From assembly GCA_024401225.1 (NCBI GenBank), contig JAKSLM010000017.1, positions 1 through 50,468 on the forward strand: a stretch of 50,468 nucleotides of DNA, given 5' to 3'. Of the stretch, positions 6,261 to 15,213 are shown in pieces (within the stretch, counting starts at the first letter, position 1; every line of letters starts with the position of its first letter). The DNA comes from Bacteroidaceae bacterium. Its GTDB lineage: Bacteria; Bacteroidota; Bacteroidia; Bacteroidales; Bacteroidaceae. Below the pieces are notes generated by a model, which had not been told where the DNA came from, did not search any database, and was given only the letters and a program-made list of their open reading frames with translations. The position numbers and the translations under genes were made by a program.

Positions 6261-8678
6261 TTACTCGGCTGTGATCTTCAATGGCTTGCCTGCTACGCAC
6301 TGGACGGCGTACTCGTAGACGCCAAGGGTGTCGTACTTCTTGATGAGCTTGGCATCGCGGACGGGAGTCTTGGTGCGAAGGGTGAGCGTGGTGCCGGTAG
6401 AAGGGAGGATGGTGGCAGATGCCAGTTTGCCGCCCTTCCACTGGATTGACACTTCGTAGCCACCACGTGCCTTGAGACCGCTGATGCTTCCTTCCTGCCA
6501 TACGGATGGGAGGGCTGGGAGAAGGAAGAGGGTTGGAGTGGCAGCATCGGAGGTGATGTCGAGCTCGCTCTGCATGAGCATCTCGGCTATGCCGGCTGTG
6601 GCACCGAAGTTACCGTCGATCTGGAATGGTGGATGAGCATCGAAGAGGTTTGGATAGGTGCGTCCGTTAGGATAGTTGCGCATCTGACGATCGTCAGGAA
6701 GCAGACGGAGCATGTTGCTGAGGATGGTGAAGGCGTGGTCGCCATCGAGCATGCGTGCCCAGAAGTTGGTCTTCCATCCAAGGCTCCAGCCTGTAGCCTC
6801 GTCGCCACGCTGATTGAGGGTCACGCCCGATGCCTTCCAGAGGTCTGGAGTAGAGAAGGCGTTGATCTGGTTGGATGGGTAGAGGCCGTAGAGGTGGGAG
6901 ATGTGGCGGTGCTGATCCTTTGGATCGTCCATGTCCTCACGCCACTCCTGAAGCTGACCATACTTGCCCACCTTCATCTTTGGCAACTTGGCAAGTGCCT
7001 GTGTGAGCTTCGACTGGAAGTCGGCATCCTCGCCGAGCACCATGGCAGCCTTGAGTGCCTGGGTGAGGGCATCGCGTGCTATCTGATTGTCCATCGTACA
7101 ACCGGCTGTGATGGTGCTCTGCTTGCCCATGCCGCCATGCTCAGGCGATGTGGATGGGACGACGAGGAGCTCGCCATCGCGCTCCACCATGTAGTCGAGG
7201 TAGAACTCGGCTGCTCCGCGGATGATTGGGTAGTACTGCTTGAGGAAGTCCTTGTCGAGGGTGTAGAGGTAGTGCTCCCAGATGTGGGTGGTGAGCCATG
7301 CTCCACCATTAGGGAACATGCCCCATGCAGCTGCATCGAGCGGACCGGCTATGCGCCAGAGGTCGGTGTTGTGGTGTGCCACCCATCCACGGCATCCGTA
7401 CATGACGCGTGCTGTCTCGGCACCAGTCACGGAGAGGTCGCGTATCATGGAGAAGAGCGGACCGGTGGTCTCGGAGATGTTGCACACCTCGGCTGGCCAG
7501 TAGTTCATCTCGGCATTGATGTTGATGGTGTATTTGCTATCCCATGGGGCATTGAGGCTTGAGTTCCATACGCCCTGCAGGTTGGCTGGCTGTCCGCCCT
7601 CCTGCGATGAGGAGATGAGGAGGTAGCGACCGTAGTTGAAGAGGAGCGCTACCATGCCGTAGTCCTTGCTTCCATAGAACTTGTCGAGACGATCGACGGT
7701 CTGCATGGCCTTGTTGGCAGGATCGGATGTGAGGGTAAGCTTCACGCGGTTGTACTGTGCCTGATACTTGGCCACATGGCGCTTCAGGAGCTGTGGAGCC
7801 TTCATCTTGGTGGCAGGCGAGAGCAGGGCATCGATCTTTGCCGATGCATCACCGCTTACGTCCTTGTAATTGACGTAGTTGGTAGCTGCTGCTATGTAAA
7901 GGGTTGCCTCCGATGCATTTTCAACCACAATCTTCTTGTCGTTTACGCTCAACTTTCCATCGCTGAGCACCTGTGTCTTGCACTTTGCTGTAAGTGCTGT
8001 CTTGATGCCTTCGTGGTCAGAACCCTGTATTGTTGCCTCAAGAATGCCGAGGGACATAGGCTTGGCATCGCTGGTGGATGTGGCTACGACCGATGTAGGG
8101 AGCTGGCAGTCCTGGCTGAGAGTGAAGCTGAGTGCGCCCTTCTTGCTTGCCTTGACATTCACCACGATCACGCCATCGGCAAGCGATGCAAATGCTGTAC
8201 GGGTGTACTTCACGCCACCCACCATGTAAGTGACGGTGCTGACTGCCTGTGTGAGGTCGAGCTCACGCTGATACGCCTGCACGTCCTTATGTCCGAAGTC
8301 GAGCTTGAGCGAACCCAGGGTGAGGTATTTCTGTCCGTGAGGACCCTTGATAAACTCGCGGTTGATGATGTCCTCAGCCTCCTTCTCCTTACCGCTGAAG
8401 ATGAGGTCGCGCACCTCGTTGAGGTGGTAGATGGATGTCTTGCTGTTGTTGTCGTGAGGGCCACCGCTCCAGAAGGTCTCTTCGTTGAGCTGGATCTCCT
8501 CCACTTCGGTACCGCCGAATATCATGGCACCCATGCGGCTGTTGCCGATAGGCATGGCTTCGAGCCAATGGGTGGCTGGCTTTACGTACCAGAGTCGTTG
8601 ATCATTGTCGGTTGTGCCAGCACTCTTTGCACAAAGTGCCACCACAAACATTGTAATTAAGATTAAATAGCGTTTCAT
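6261..8678 (-). CDS. GH95 alpha-L-fucosidase/alpha-L-galactosidase
   Basis: The 805-residue protein has a signal peptide (cleavage near KSAG, residue 20) and the full GH95 layout: N-terminal beta-sandwich opening with [19 protein letters not shown], an (alpha/alpha)6 barrel and a beta-sandwich tail. Family motifs visible are [12 protein letters not shown] (about 386-397), [17 protein letters not shown] (about 575-584), [12 protein letters not shown] and [12 protein letters not shown] (about 684-695), which carry the known Asn, Glu and Asp catalytic residues. GH95 enzymes invert terminal alpha-1,2-L-fucose or alpha-L-galactose. In Bacteroides ovatus a GH95 in a complex-xylan locus is an alpha-L-galactosidase, and the all-xylan neighbourhood here makes that activity more likely than fucosidase. 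Last gene of the operon; its 3' end has been copied twice into the neighbouring islet. Confidence 0.9.
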   Translation of the reverse strand: MKRYLILITMFVVALCAKSAGTTDNDQRLWYVKPATHWLEAMPIGNSRMGAMIFGGTEVEEIQLNEETFWSGGPHDNNSKTSIYHLNEVRDLIFSGKEKEAEDIINREFIKGPHGQKYLTLGSLKLDFGHKDVQAYQRELDLTQAVSTVTYMVGGVKYTRTAFASLADGVIVVNVKASKKGALSFTLSQDCQLPTSVVATSTSDAKPMSLGILEATIQGSDHEGIKTALTAKCKTQVLSDGKLSVNDKKIVVENASEATLYIAAATNYVNYKDVSGDASAKIDALLSPATKMKAPQLLKRHVAKYQAQYNRVKLTLTSDPANKAMQTVDRLDKFYGSKDYGMVALLFNYGRYLLISSSQEGGQPANLQGVWNSSLNAPWDSKYTININAEMNYWPAEVCNISETTGPLFSMIRDLSVTGAETARVMYGCRGWVAHHNTDLWRIAGPLDAAAWGMFPNGGAWLTTHIWEHYLYTLDKDFLKQYYPIIRGAAEFYLDYMVERDGELLVVPSTSPEHGGMGKQSTITAGCTMDNQIARDALTQALKAAMVLGEDADFQSKLTQALAKLPKMKVGKYGQLQEWREDMDDPKDQHRHISHLYGLYPSNQINAFSTPDLWKASGVTLNQRGDEATGWSLGWKTNFWARMLDGDHAFTILSNMLRLLPDDRQMRNYPNGRTYPNLFDAHPPFQIDGNFGATAGIAEMLMQSELDITSDAATPTLFLLPALPSVWQEGSISGLKARGGYEVSIQWKGGKLASATILPSTGTTLTLRTKTPVRDAKLIKKYDTLGVYEYAVQCVAGKPLKITAE

Positions 8679-8730
8679 TTTTTATTTTAGAATAATTAGT
8701 ATGTCGTGTACACAAGTAGATTGTTCAAAA

Positions 8731-8778
8731 ATTTTTATCAAGATTCCTGCCTTGCAAGACAAGTATCTTGATAAAAAT
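8731..8778. repeat. 14-bp perfect inverted repeat between esterase and GH95
   Basis: ATTTTTATCAAGAT (8731-8744) and ATCTTGATAAAAAT (8765-8778) are exact reverse complements. The loop holds a further palindrome, CTTGCAAG, part of CCTTGCAAG, the core of the 22-bp tandem repeats at 21769-21900. It lies in a 134-base gap inside the operon and could act as an mRNA processing, stability or attenuation hairpin. Confidence 0.8.
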
Positions 8779-8812
8779 CTATAACATAATGAATAGCGGA
8801 AGCTGAATTCGA

Positions 8813-9769
8813 TTACTTCGCTTTACGGGCATCGTCGAACCAGTCAACCATAACCTTGAGGTTCTCAGGCGAGTACATATTGAATCCATGTCCACCACCT
8901 GCTACCTTGGTGAAGCCTGTCTTGGCACCACGCTCCTTGAGGATCTTGTAGAGTTCCTCGCCCTGGCACCATGGCACAACATTGTCGTCCGAACCGTGGA
9001 AACAGTAGATTGGCACGGTAGTCTTGTTGGCAAAGTAGGTAGGCGAAAGGAGGTTGTAGGCATCCTCATTGCCAGGATAAGCGAAGCCCATGAGGGCATC
9101 CTCTGGCTTCATCTGCATCTGAAGAGGACCGTTGCACTCCATGTTCATGAGGTCGATAGGGCCCGACCACTCGCAGCAAGCATTGACAGCGCTGCTCTCC
9201 TTGGTGTACTTGCCTACCTCACCCTCGATGTTGTACTTTGCCTTGCCAAGCGATGCCTCACCGACGCCATTGGTTGCTGCACAGAGCGATGCAAGGTGGG
9301 CGCCTGACGAGAAGCCTGAAGTGCCGATGAATGAGGCGTCGAACTTATACTGCTTTGCGTTGCCACGAATCCAGCGTACTACGGCCTTGATGTCGTTGAT
9401 CTGTGCTGGGTACTTGGCGTCGCCACTGCTGCGATGGTTAGGGCAAACGACTGCATAGCCTGCATCGAGAAGTGCCGAAACGATGGTATTGATGTCAGCT
9501 GCACCCTTTGAGTTGTTGCTGAACCATGCCGAGCCATAGATGTGCACGATGACTGGGTAGCCTGCCTTTGGAGCGGCTGCCTTTGGAAGGTAGATGTCGA
9601 GGTTGTGATAACCCTGATCATCGCCTGCATAGTTGATGTCAGTAAACTTCTCAGAGAACTGAGCAGTGATCTCCTGTGACTGGAATCCTCCAAAACCGAA
9701 GTTCTGTGCTGATACGTTCACTGCCGAGAGTGAAGCAAGCATGAGGGCCGAAAATAATAATTTTTTCAT
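8813..9769 (-). CDS. Secreted alpha/beta-hydrolase, acetyl/feruloyl xylan esterase-like
   Basis: The 318-residue protein has a signal peptide ending at VSAQ (residue 22) and one alpha/beta-hydrolase domain resembling the BD-FAE bifunctional feruloyl and acetyl-xylan esterases. Visible are the oxyanion region VHIYGSAW (75-82, where relatives have HGG), the nucleophile elbow GFSSG (152-156, Ser154), an acidic residue in HGSDDNVVPW (Asp261/262) and GGGHGF with His294. It is 12 bases downstream of GH97 and 134 bases upstream of GH95 in the operon. Removal of acetyl or feruloyl groups from xylan or its oligosaccharides in the periplasm is inferred from family and neighbours; the exact ester is not determined. 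Confidence 0.75.
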   Translation of the reverse strand: MKKLLFSALMLASLSAVNVSAQNFGFGGFQSQEITAQFSEKFTDINYAGDDQGYHNLDIYLPKAAAPKAGYPVIVHIYGSAWFSNNSKGAADINTIVSALLDAGYAVVCPNHRSSGDAKYPAQINDIKAVVRWIRGNAKQYKFDASFIGTSGFSSGAHLASLCAATNGVGEASLGKAKYNIEGEVGKYTKESSAVNACCEWSGPIDLMNMECNGPLQMQMKPEDALMGFAYPGNEDAYNLLSPTYFANKTTVPIYCFHGSDDNVVPWCQGEELYKILKERGAKTGFTKVAGGGHGFNMYSPENLKVMVDWFDDARKAK

Positions 9770-9781
9770 GATTTTGTAGTA

Positions 9782-11575
9782 TTACTTGTTAATTACGATT
9801 AAGAATCCACCTCGTGGCAGCATACCAATCTGCGTAGGGACAGACTTTGGCTGCTTGATGTTCCAAGGATGAGCAGCGTCGCCACTATCAAGGAACATAG
9901 TAATACGACTGCCCAAGCGCTTGAGAGGTTTAACATCGAGGGCCACATTTTTCACCTCATCGGTGCCGTTGATGCCCGAGATGTACCATGCAGAGCCCTT
10001 GCGGCGAGCCATGATGACATAGTCGGAAGGATAGCCGCCGAGCAGGCGTGTCTCGTCCCATGCCGTAGGAAGGTCAGAAAGGTAGTCCTTCACCTGCTGA
10101 GGCTGTGCGAGGAAACTCTCCGGGCGATCGGCAAGGTGCTGGATGCCCGACTCGTACATGGCTGTGAGGGCAAGCTCGTGGGCATGGGTAGTGATGTGAG
10201 GATGCTGGGAGTCGGTGAATGCACATGGGGTGTAGTCCATCGAGCCAACCACATTGCGTGTGAATGGGATGGTGGCATTGTGGGCTGCAGCACGCTTGGT
10301 GAATGTAGGCACATTGTTGTACCACTCAGCACCGTACACGCCCTCCGTGCTTACGAGGTTAGGGTATGTGCGCTGCCAGCCACGAGGGATGGTGGCACCA
10401 TGGAAGTTGACGAGCAGATGATGCTTGGCAGCATCCTCAAGCAGCTCGATCATGTACTTCATGTTCATATTGTTGTCGCCCGAGAAGAAGTCGATCTTCA
10501 CACCTGTCACTCCAATCTTCTCGCACCATGCAAACTCCTTCTCACGGTCCTCAGGCTTGTTGAGACGGAACTTAGGAGTAGGCGCACCATCGATCCATCC
10601 TACGGACGAGTTGTACCATATCATAGGCTTGACGCCCTTGTCGACGGCATAGCGCACGGCATCCTCAATGGTCTTGCCATTGTTGGATGCGAGCTTAGGC
10701 ATCTCGTCCCACTCGGCATCGATGAGCACGTATGGAAGCTTGAGTTCGGCTGCCATATCCACGTACTTCTTTATTATATTATAGTCGTTGGAACCGTGGT
10801 TGTATGCCCAGTACACCCATGAGGCCACGCCCGGCTCGATCCACGAAGTGTCGGTGAGTCGTGCAGGAGCAGCGAGGTCGGATATGAGGGTGGACTCCAC
10901 CACATCGCTGATGCGGCCTACGATGGCTACTCGCCATGGCGACGACTCTGGATTCTGGTCGTTCTCGTCGGGTTGGATGCGGAACACTCCCTTGCGGGAT
11001 GTGCTGTAGAGGCACGATGCAGCGTTGTCCTTCTCGATGCATGACTCGGAAAGGAGCGCAAACACGCCGTCATTGTACTCAAAGAGTGTAGGATAGGCCC
11101 AGCGGTCACCATCCTTAGTGTCGGTATTTTTAGGGAAGAATCCCTCGTAGGAATCTGACCATTTCAGGAGCCAGTTGCTACGGGCAGAAGAGAAGTCGAC
11201 AACCACTGGCACCTCTGCCTTGGAACCAGCAGCCCCACGGCACTCCTTGCGGAATGCCACGCCATCGTCGAATGCACGCACCACAAGTGTGCTTCCATCA
11301 GCAGCGAGCGGATAGGCGCTCTCGACATACGGTTTGCTGATGTGATGCTGTTTGCCTACTATCATGTCGTAGGTCTCGGTAGCCTTTCGGCTTACGCCTT
11401 TTCCTATGCCAGGCATCTCGGCTGTGTAGATGGTCTGCCATCCGGAAAGGGATTGATAACTTACGGTGAGACCAAGGTCAGAACTACTGACCTTGATCTT
11501 TCCGTTTGGTGATGTCTGCCCGAAGGCAGGCACGAATGATAATGCTATTACAAATACTGAGAGTATTCTTTTCAT
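9782..11575 (-). CDS. GH97 retaining glycosidase
   Basis: The 597-residue protein has a signal peptide (MKRILSVFVI ... AFGQ, residues 1-20), an N-terminal beta-sandwich, a TIM barrel and a C-terminal beta domain, the GH97 layout. It belongs to the retaining branch: the nucleophile Asp362 lies in GVKIDFF and the acid/base Glu411 in STEGVYGAEW. The inverting, SusB-like branch lacks that nucleophile. Retaining GH97 enzymes are alpha-galactosidases or beta-L-arabinopyranosidases; the same anomeric geometry applies to both sugars. Beside GH43, GH3 and GH95 it would remove terminal galactose or arabinopyranose from xylan side chains. It starts six bases after the upstream GH43 stop codon. Confidence 0.87.
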   Translation of the reverse strand: MKRILSVFVIALSFVPAFGQTSPNGKIKVSSSDLGLTVSYQSLSGWQTIYTAEMPGIGKGVSRKATETYDMIVGKQHHISKPYVESAYPLAADGSTLVVRAFDDGVAFRKECRGAAGSKAEVPVVVDFSSARSNWLLKWSDSYEGFFPKNTDTKDGDRWAYPTLFEYNDGVFALLSESCIEKDNAASCLYSTSRKGVFRIQPDENDQNPESSPWRVAIVGRISDVVESTLISDLAAPARLTDTSWIEPGVASWVYWAYNHGSNDYNIIKKYVDMAAELKLPYVLIDAEWDEMPKLASNNGKTIEDAVRYAVDKGVKPMIWYNSSVGWIDGAPTPKFRLNKPEDREKEFAWCEKIGVTGVKIDFFSGDNNMNMKYMIELLEDAAKHHLLVNFHGATIPRGWQRTYPNLVSTEGVYGAEWYNNVPTFTKRAAAHNATIPFTRNVVGSMDYTPCAFTDSQHPHITTHAHELALTAMYESGIQHLADRPESFLAQPQQVKDYLSDLPTAWDETRLLGGYPSDYVIMARRKGSAWYISGINGTDEVKNVALDVKPLKRLGSRITMFLDSGDAAHPWNIKQPKSVPTQIGMLPRGGFLIVINK

Positions 11576-11581
11576 AAGTAA

Positions 11582-13048
11582 TTATTTTGCGTATTCCTTG
11601 AAGTTCCACTTAGAGTTGTCGCTCTTGAATTCGTACTTTGCAAGTGTAGGAGTACTATCGCCGATAGAATAGAGGCAGTAGACTGTGTTCACACCCTTCT
11701 TGCCAGGGATAGCCTTAGGCATGATGCGGAATGTGCCATCAGTAAGCTGCTCGATGCGCCAGAGCTGCTCGTCAGCACCTGTGAATGAAGGAACCGAAGT
11801 AACCTCCATCTTGCTTGTAGCAGCGAGTGCACGGTCGGTACCAGCAATAGTGATCTTGAAGTAAGGGTTGCTCAAGTAGCCACCTGCCTCAGGAACGGCT
11901 GTGATAGTCCAGCGCTGATGAGGACGGAACATGTAGTCGCCGATGCGGATGTCGATGTTGCCTGTTGGCCATGCACCCTTCACGTCGTCAAGCTTCTGCT
12001 CACCGATGAGGGTTGGCTGCTCGCCCTGCTGTGCTGGCTGGTTCCAACCACCACGCTGGCGTGGTACATTGAGGCGAACGAAGTCGACAGCAAGCTCAAG
12101 GCTATAACCACGACGCTCTGATTCAATCTCGTAAGTTCCTTCACGGAAGCGCTCGCCTGCTACTGGCCAGTCGTTCTTCCAAAGGAGAGGACGGATGGCA
12201 AGAACCGAACGGCCGCCCTGGTCGAAGTCTGCCTCCCAGTGGAATGAAGTTACCTCTACACCTTCGTCGATGATTGTACGTCCGAAGTGTCCGGCACCAG
12301 TCTTGCGATCGCCTGCAGCCACAACCATCTTACCACCACCGGCAAGCATGTCGCGACCTACATTGTCGATGTAAGGGCCAAGGACGTTCTTACTGCGTCC
12401 TACGACGATATTGTAAGTAGAGTTCACACCGTCACAGCAAGTACCGTGAGTACCGAGCAGGTAGTACCAGCCATTGCGGTAGATGAGGTCGGTAGCCTCA
12501 CAGTCGATAGCGATGTCCTTTGCCTTGTTGCCCTTCACGCGGTAGCCAGTCTTAGGATCAATCTCCACGATGCGGATATTACCGAAATAAGTACCGTACG
12601 AGAGCCACATACGACCGGTTGTAGGGTCGAGAAGCACACCTGGGTCGATGGCATCATTGTCCTCCATACCGTCGGACGATGCTACCTCAACAGCTGTAGT
12701 ATACTTGAAGTCAGGCGACTTAGGGTCGAGAGTGTTGTTCCACATGGTGAGGATGCGGCCGCTATGACCACCACCAAGACCACCACCGGTAGCACCGTAG
12801 ATCATGAGGTACTTGTTGCCCATCTTGATCACATCAGGAGCTGCACCGCCACCAGGACGCTCTGCTCCACCATGCCATGACCAACCATCGTCAGAGATGA
12901 GGCCACCGCCACCGGTTCCAAATGTATACCACTTTCCATCACACTCTACGAGAGTAGATGGGTCATGAATGAATGGTTCACCAATCTGTGCATTAATATT
13001 TAAAAAGGTAGAACCCGCTGCCAAAAGAGAAAATATTAGTCGTTTCAT
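11582..13048 (-). CDS. GH43 glycosidase with C-terminal trefoil-like domain
   Basis: The 488-residue protein has a signal peptide (about residues 1-20) and a five-bladed GH43 propeller. Catalytic residues visible are Asp29 (HDPS, general base), Asp135 (AIDPGVLL) and Glu184 (DCEATDL, general acid). Glycine-rich loops (FGTGGGGL, GATGGGLGGGHSGR) mark a particular subfamily; I think of the GH43_34 type but cannot confirm it. Residues about 300-485 include QRWTITAV and EQLWRIEQL, repeats typical of a ricin-type beta-trefoil. It most likely removes arabinofuranosyl or related side chains. It lies nine bases after the upstream gene and six before GH97. Confidence 0.8.
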   Translation of the reverse strand: MKRLIFSLLAAGSTFLNINAQIGEPFIHDPSTLVECDGKWYTFGTGGGGLISDDGWSWHGGAERPGGGAAPDVIKMGNKYLMIYGATGGGLGGGHSGRILTMWNNTLDPKSPDFKYTTAVEVASSDGMEDNDAIDPGVLLDPTTGRMWLSYGTYFGNIRIVEIDPKTGYRVKGNKAKDIAIDCEATDLIYRNGWYYLLGTHGTCCDGVNSTYNIVVGRSKNVLGPYIDNVGRDMLAGGGKMVVAAGDRKTGAGHFGRTIIDEGVEVTSFHWEADFDQGGRSVLAIRPLLWKNDWPVAGERFREGTYEIESERRGYSLELAVDFVRLNVPRQRGGWNQPAQQGEQPTLIGEQKLDDVKGAWPTGNIDIRIGDYMFRPHQRWTITAVPEAGGYLSNPYFKITIAGTDRALAATSKMEVTSVPSFTGADEQLWRIEQLTDGTFRIMPKAIPGKKGVNTVYCLYSIGDSTPTLAKYEFKSDNSKWNFKEYAK

Positions 13049-13057
13049 AGTTGTGCT

Positions 13058-15016
13058 TTACTTTAATGTGATTGAACAATTCTTTACAGGCTCGCCCTTC
13101 TCGTCGATGAAGCGAACACAGAAATCACTCATACCAGGACCATTGATGATGGCACCGCGAAGGATGTTACGTCCCTTCTTCAATGTGATGCGTGGAGAGA
13201 GGCCATCGTCCTTCACCATACGGCGGTCGCCTGAGAGAAGGAGAACCTCCTCGCCATTGAGCCACCACATAGATGCAGAGTTGGAACCTGCTGCAAGGCG
13301 TACATCCTTGATCTCCTCAGGACAATCGATAACGGTTACAGCCCAGAAGAGTACACCGTACTCCTGCTTCTCCAATCCTGTAGCAAAGCGGAAGAGCTTG
13401 ACATTGAAGCGAGTGCTCTCGAGAGCATGCCATGTGAGCGACTTGCCGTCAACGGTAACCTTGTCGCCACCCTTTGGAAGAACTGTCATCTGACCAGGGA
13501 AGTACTCCTTTGTGAACTGCTCACGGAGGTATGTGTCAACAAACACGGTATTGCTGCGGTTTGGCTTGTCAATAGGCTCGAGAAGCATCCAACGGCGGAT
13601 GAAGCCATCCTTGTCAGGAGTCATTGCTGCTGCTGTAGCAGGAGTGAAGTACTGCTCACGTGGAGACTCAGTAAGAGTGATCCAGTCGACCTCAGCCTGT
13701 GCTACACCGATGTTGGAAAGCTTAAGGTCGTTAACGCCCTGAGGCATAGCCTTGACAGCGATGTTCACTTCCTTCCACTCACCCTTGGTTGCAGGGATGT
13801 TGAGGTTAGTAGCATAAGCGCCGAGTTGGAGCTTGAGGATAGTAGCTGCAGTAGTCTTTACGCGTACGCATACGTTCTGAGCGCTTGAGCTCTTAGGGTC
13901 TACACGGTTGTACTTTACCCATCCACCCTTAGGGAGGACTGTCTTCCATCCGAGGAAGTAGTTGAGAGTGTCGTGATACTCGATGTGAGCCTTACCGCCA
14001 ATCTCGCTATAACGGTCGATCTGGACTGCCTTGCGAGCATCAGTAATACCTACACCACGAAGGGTTGGCTTAACCTCCTGGATAGTACCATCAGCATTGA
14101 AGAAGAGGGAGTCAACACATACCGAACGGTTCTTGTCGAACGATGGAGAGTATGCATTGTTGTGGTAGAAGAGATACCACTGATCCTTGAATTCAATGAT
14201 ACTATGGTGGTTAGTCCAGCATCCATTTGGATGTTCTGCCATGATGATACCCTTGTGCTCGTATGGACCCATTGGCTTGTCGCTCATAGCATAAGCGAGG
14301 CACTCTGTGCCGCCATCCTTGCGAACCCATGGATAAGTGAGGTAGAACTTGCCATTGCGCTCGAATGCGAATGGACCCTCAACGAATCCCTTAGGAAGGG
14401 TGATGCGCTCTGGCTTGCCATCAAGCTCGACCATGTTGTCCTTGAGCTTAGCCACCTGAATCATACCGCCACCCCAGAAGAGGTAACTGTTGCCATCGCT
14501 TGCCTGAAGCACACATGGGTCGATACCCATAGCACCCTGGATAGGAGTTGGCTGAGGCACGAACTTAGGCTGGAAGAGGTTGTCAGCGATTGCGACACCA
14601 ATGCCGAAGCCACGGCCTTCCTTTGGTGCATCAGGGAAGTAGAAATAATACTTACCGTTGTTGAGACGGCTATTGGCGCTCTGAGGTCCTTCTGGCTTGA
14701 ACACACAGTCAGGAGCCCACATAGCAAATCCCTTTGGATTACCCCAAGGCACATCTTCCTGCGAGAGGATCACACCATTGTCTGTCCAATCCATAAGATC
14801 GTTTGACGAGAACATGTGGTAGTCTGCCATGCAGAACCACTTACGTTCCGGTTCCACAGGACTGATGATGTCGTGTGAAGGGAACAGATACACGCGTCCG
14901 TTGAATACTCGGGCAGTAGGGTCGGCCGAGTACTGATTACGGATAATCGGATTCTGGGCGTTCATACCAAGTACTGAGCCCAAAAGCATCGATGCTAATA
15001 AAAATAATTTTTTCAT
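13058..15016 (-). CDS. GH43-CBM6 protein with extra C-terminal beta domain
   Basis: The ATG at 15016 (MKKLFLLASM) gives a 652-residue protein with a proper signal peptide; an in-frame ATG at 15178 would add 54 residues made partly of the repeat LLNSI and hide the signal, so it is not used. The GH43 propeller (about 22-340) has Asp32 (SADPT), Asp166 (GIDPCVL) and Glu213 (VEGPFAF). Residues about 350-490 form a CBM6-like sandwich ending in AEVDWITL. A further domain (about 500-652), with LTWHALEST and ASMWWLNGEEV, looks like a lectin-like sandwich of unknown ligand. Likely an arabinofuranosidase or beta-xylosidase acting on decorated xylan in the periplasm or on the cell surface. Confidence 0.82.
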   Translation of the reverse strand: MKKLFLLASMLLGSVLGMNAQNPIIRNQYSADPTARVFNGRVYLFPSHDIISPVEPERKWFCMADYHMFSSNDLMDWTDNGVILSQEDVPWGNPKGFAMWAPDCVFKPEGPQSANSRLNNGKYYFYFPDAPKEGRGFGIGVAIADNLFQPKFVPQPTPIQGAMGIDPCVLQASDGNSYLFWGGGMIQVAKLKDNMVELDGKPERITLPKGFVEGPFAFERNGKFYLTYPWVRKDGGTECLAYAMSDKPMGPYEHKGIIMAEHPNGCWTNHHSIIEFKDQWYLFYHNNAYSPSFDKNRSVCVDSLFFNADGTIQEVKPTLRGVGITDARKAVQIDRYSEIGGKAHIEYHDTLNYFLGWKTVLPKGGWVKYNRVDPKSSSAQNVCVRVKTTAATILKLQLGAYATNLNIPATKGEWKEVNIAVKAMPQGVNDLKLSNIGVAQAEVDWITLTESPREQYFTPATAAAMTPDKDGFIRRWMLLEPIDKPNRSNTVFVDTYLREQFTKEYFPGQMTVLPKGGDKVTVDGKSLTWHALESTRFNVKLFRFATGLEKQEYGVLFWAVTVIDCPEEIKDVRLAAGSNSASMWWLNGEEVLLLSGDRRMVKDDGLSPRITLKKGRNILRGAIINGPGMSDFCVRFIDEKGEPVKNCSITLK

Positions 15017-15085
15017 ATAGTTTGTGTAAAGTAGTGGTCGACACCGCAATGTTCGGCAAGCAACATACTGCAATCTGCCATTAAA

Positions 15086-15175
15086 CAAGAAGCCTTTCAG
15101 CAAGAAGCCTTTCAGCTTTACGCCATTCAGCAAGATGCTATTCAGCAAGATGCTATTCAGCAAGCAAGCATTCAG
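15086..15175. repeat. Six tandem 15-bp repeats
   Basis: Six consecutive 15-bp units of the form CAAGAWGCYWTTCAG (15086, 15101, 15116, 15131, 15146, 15161). Units 1 and 2 are identical, as are 4 and 5; unit 3 begins CTTTACGCC. They lie in the 197-base gap between two GH43 genes. Because the period is a multiple of three, the minus strand reads as LLNSI/LLKGF repeats in frame with the downstream GH43 gene. Confidence 0.9.
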
Positions 15176-15213
15176 CAAACTTCACATTGCGATGTTTTCC
15201 TTTAATAAATAGG

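Noticed and set aside
6109-6501. Arginine-rich minus-strand frame over the GH95 3' end
   Set aside because: It is the GH95 gene and its flank read in another frame. The same peptide also appears fused to the truncated frame at 3300-3626 because the DNA was copied.
6633-7562. 309-residue plus-strand frame opposite GH95
   Set aside because: It lies entirely antisense to a well-supported GH95 gene, has no signal or family pattern, and reflects the codon bias of the real gene. The same holds for other long frames opposite the enzyme genes (7776-8660, 9869-10822, 18184-19212).
15017-15178. 54-residue N-terminal extension of the GH43 protein (start at 15178)
   Set aside because: The signal peptide begins at the ATG at 15016. 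An upstream start would bury it behind repeat-encoded residues. The repeat is kept as a separate observation.
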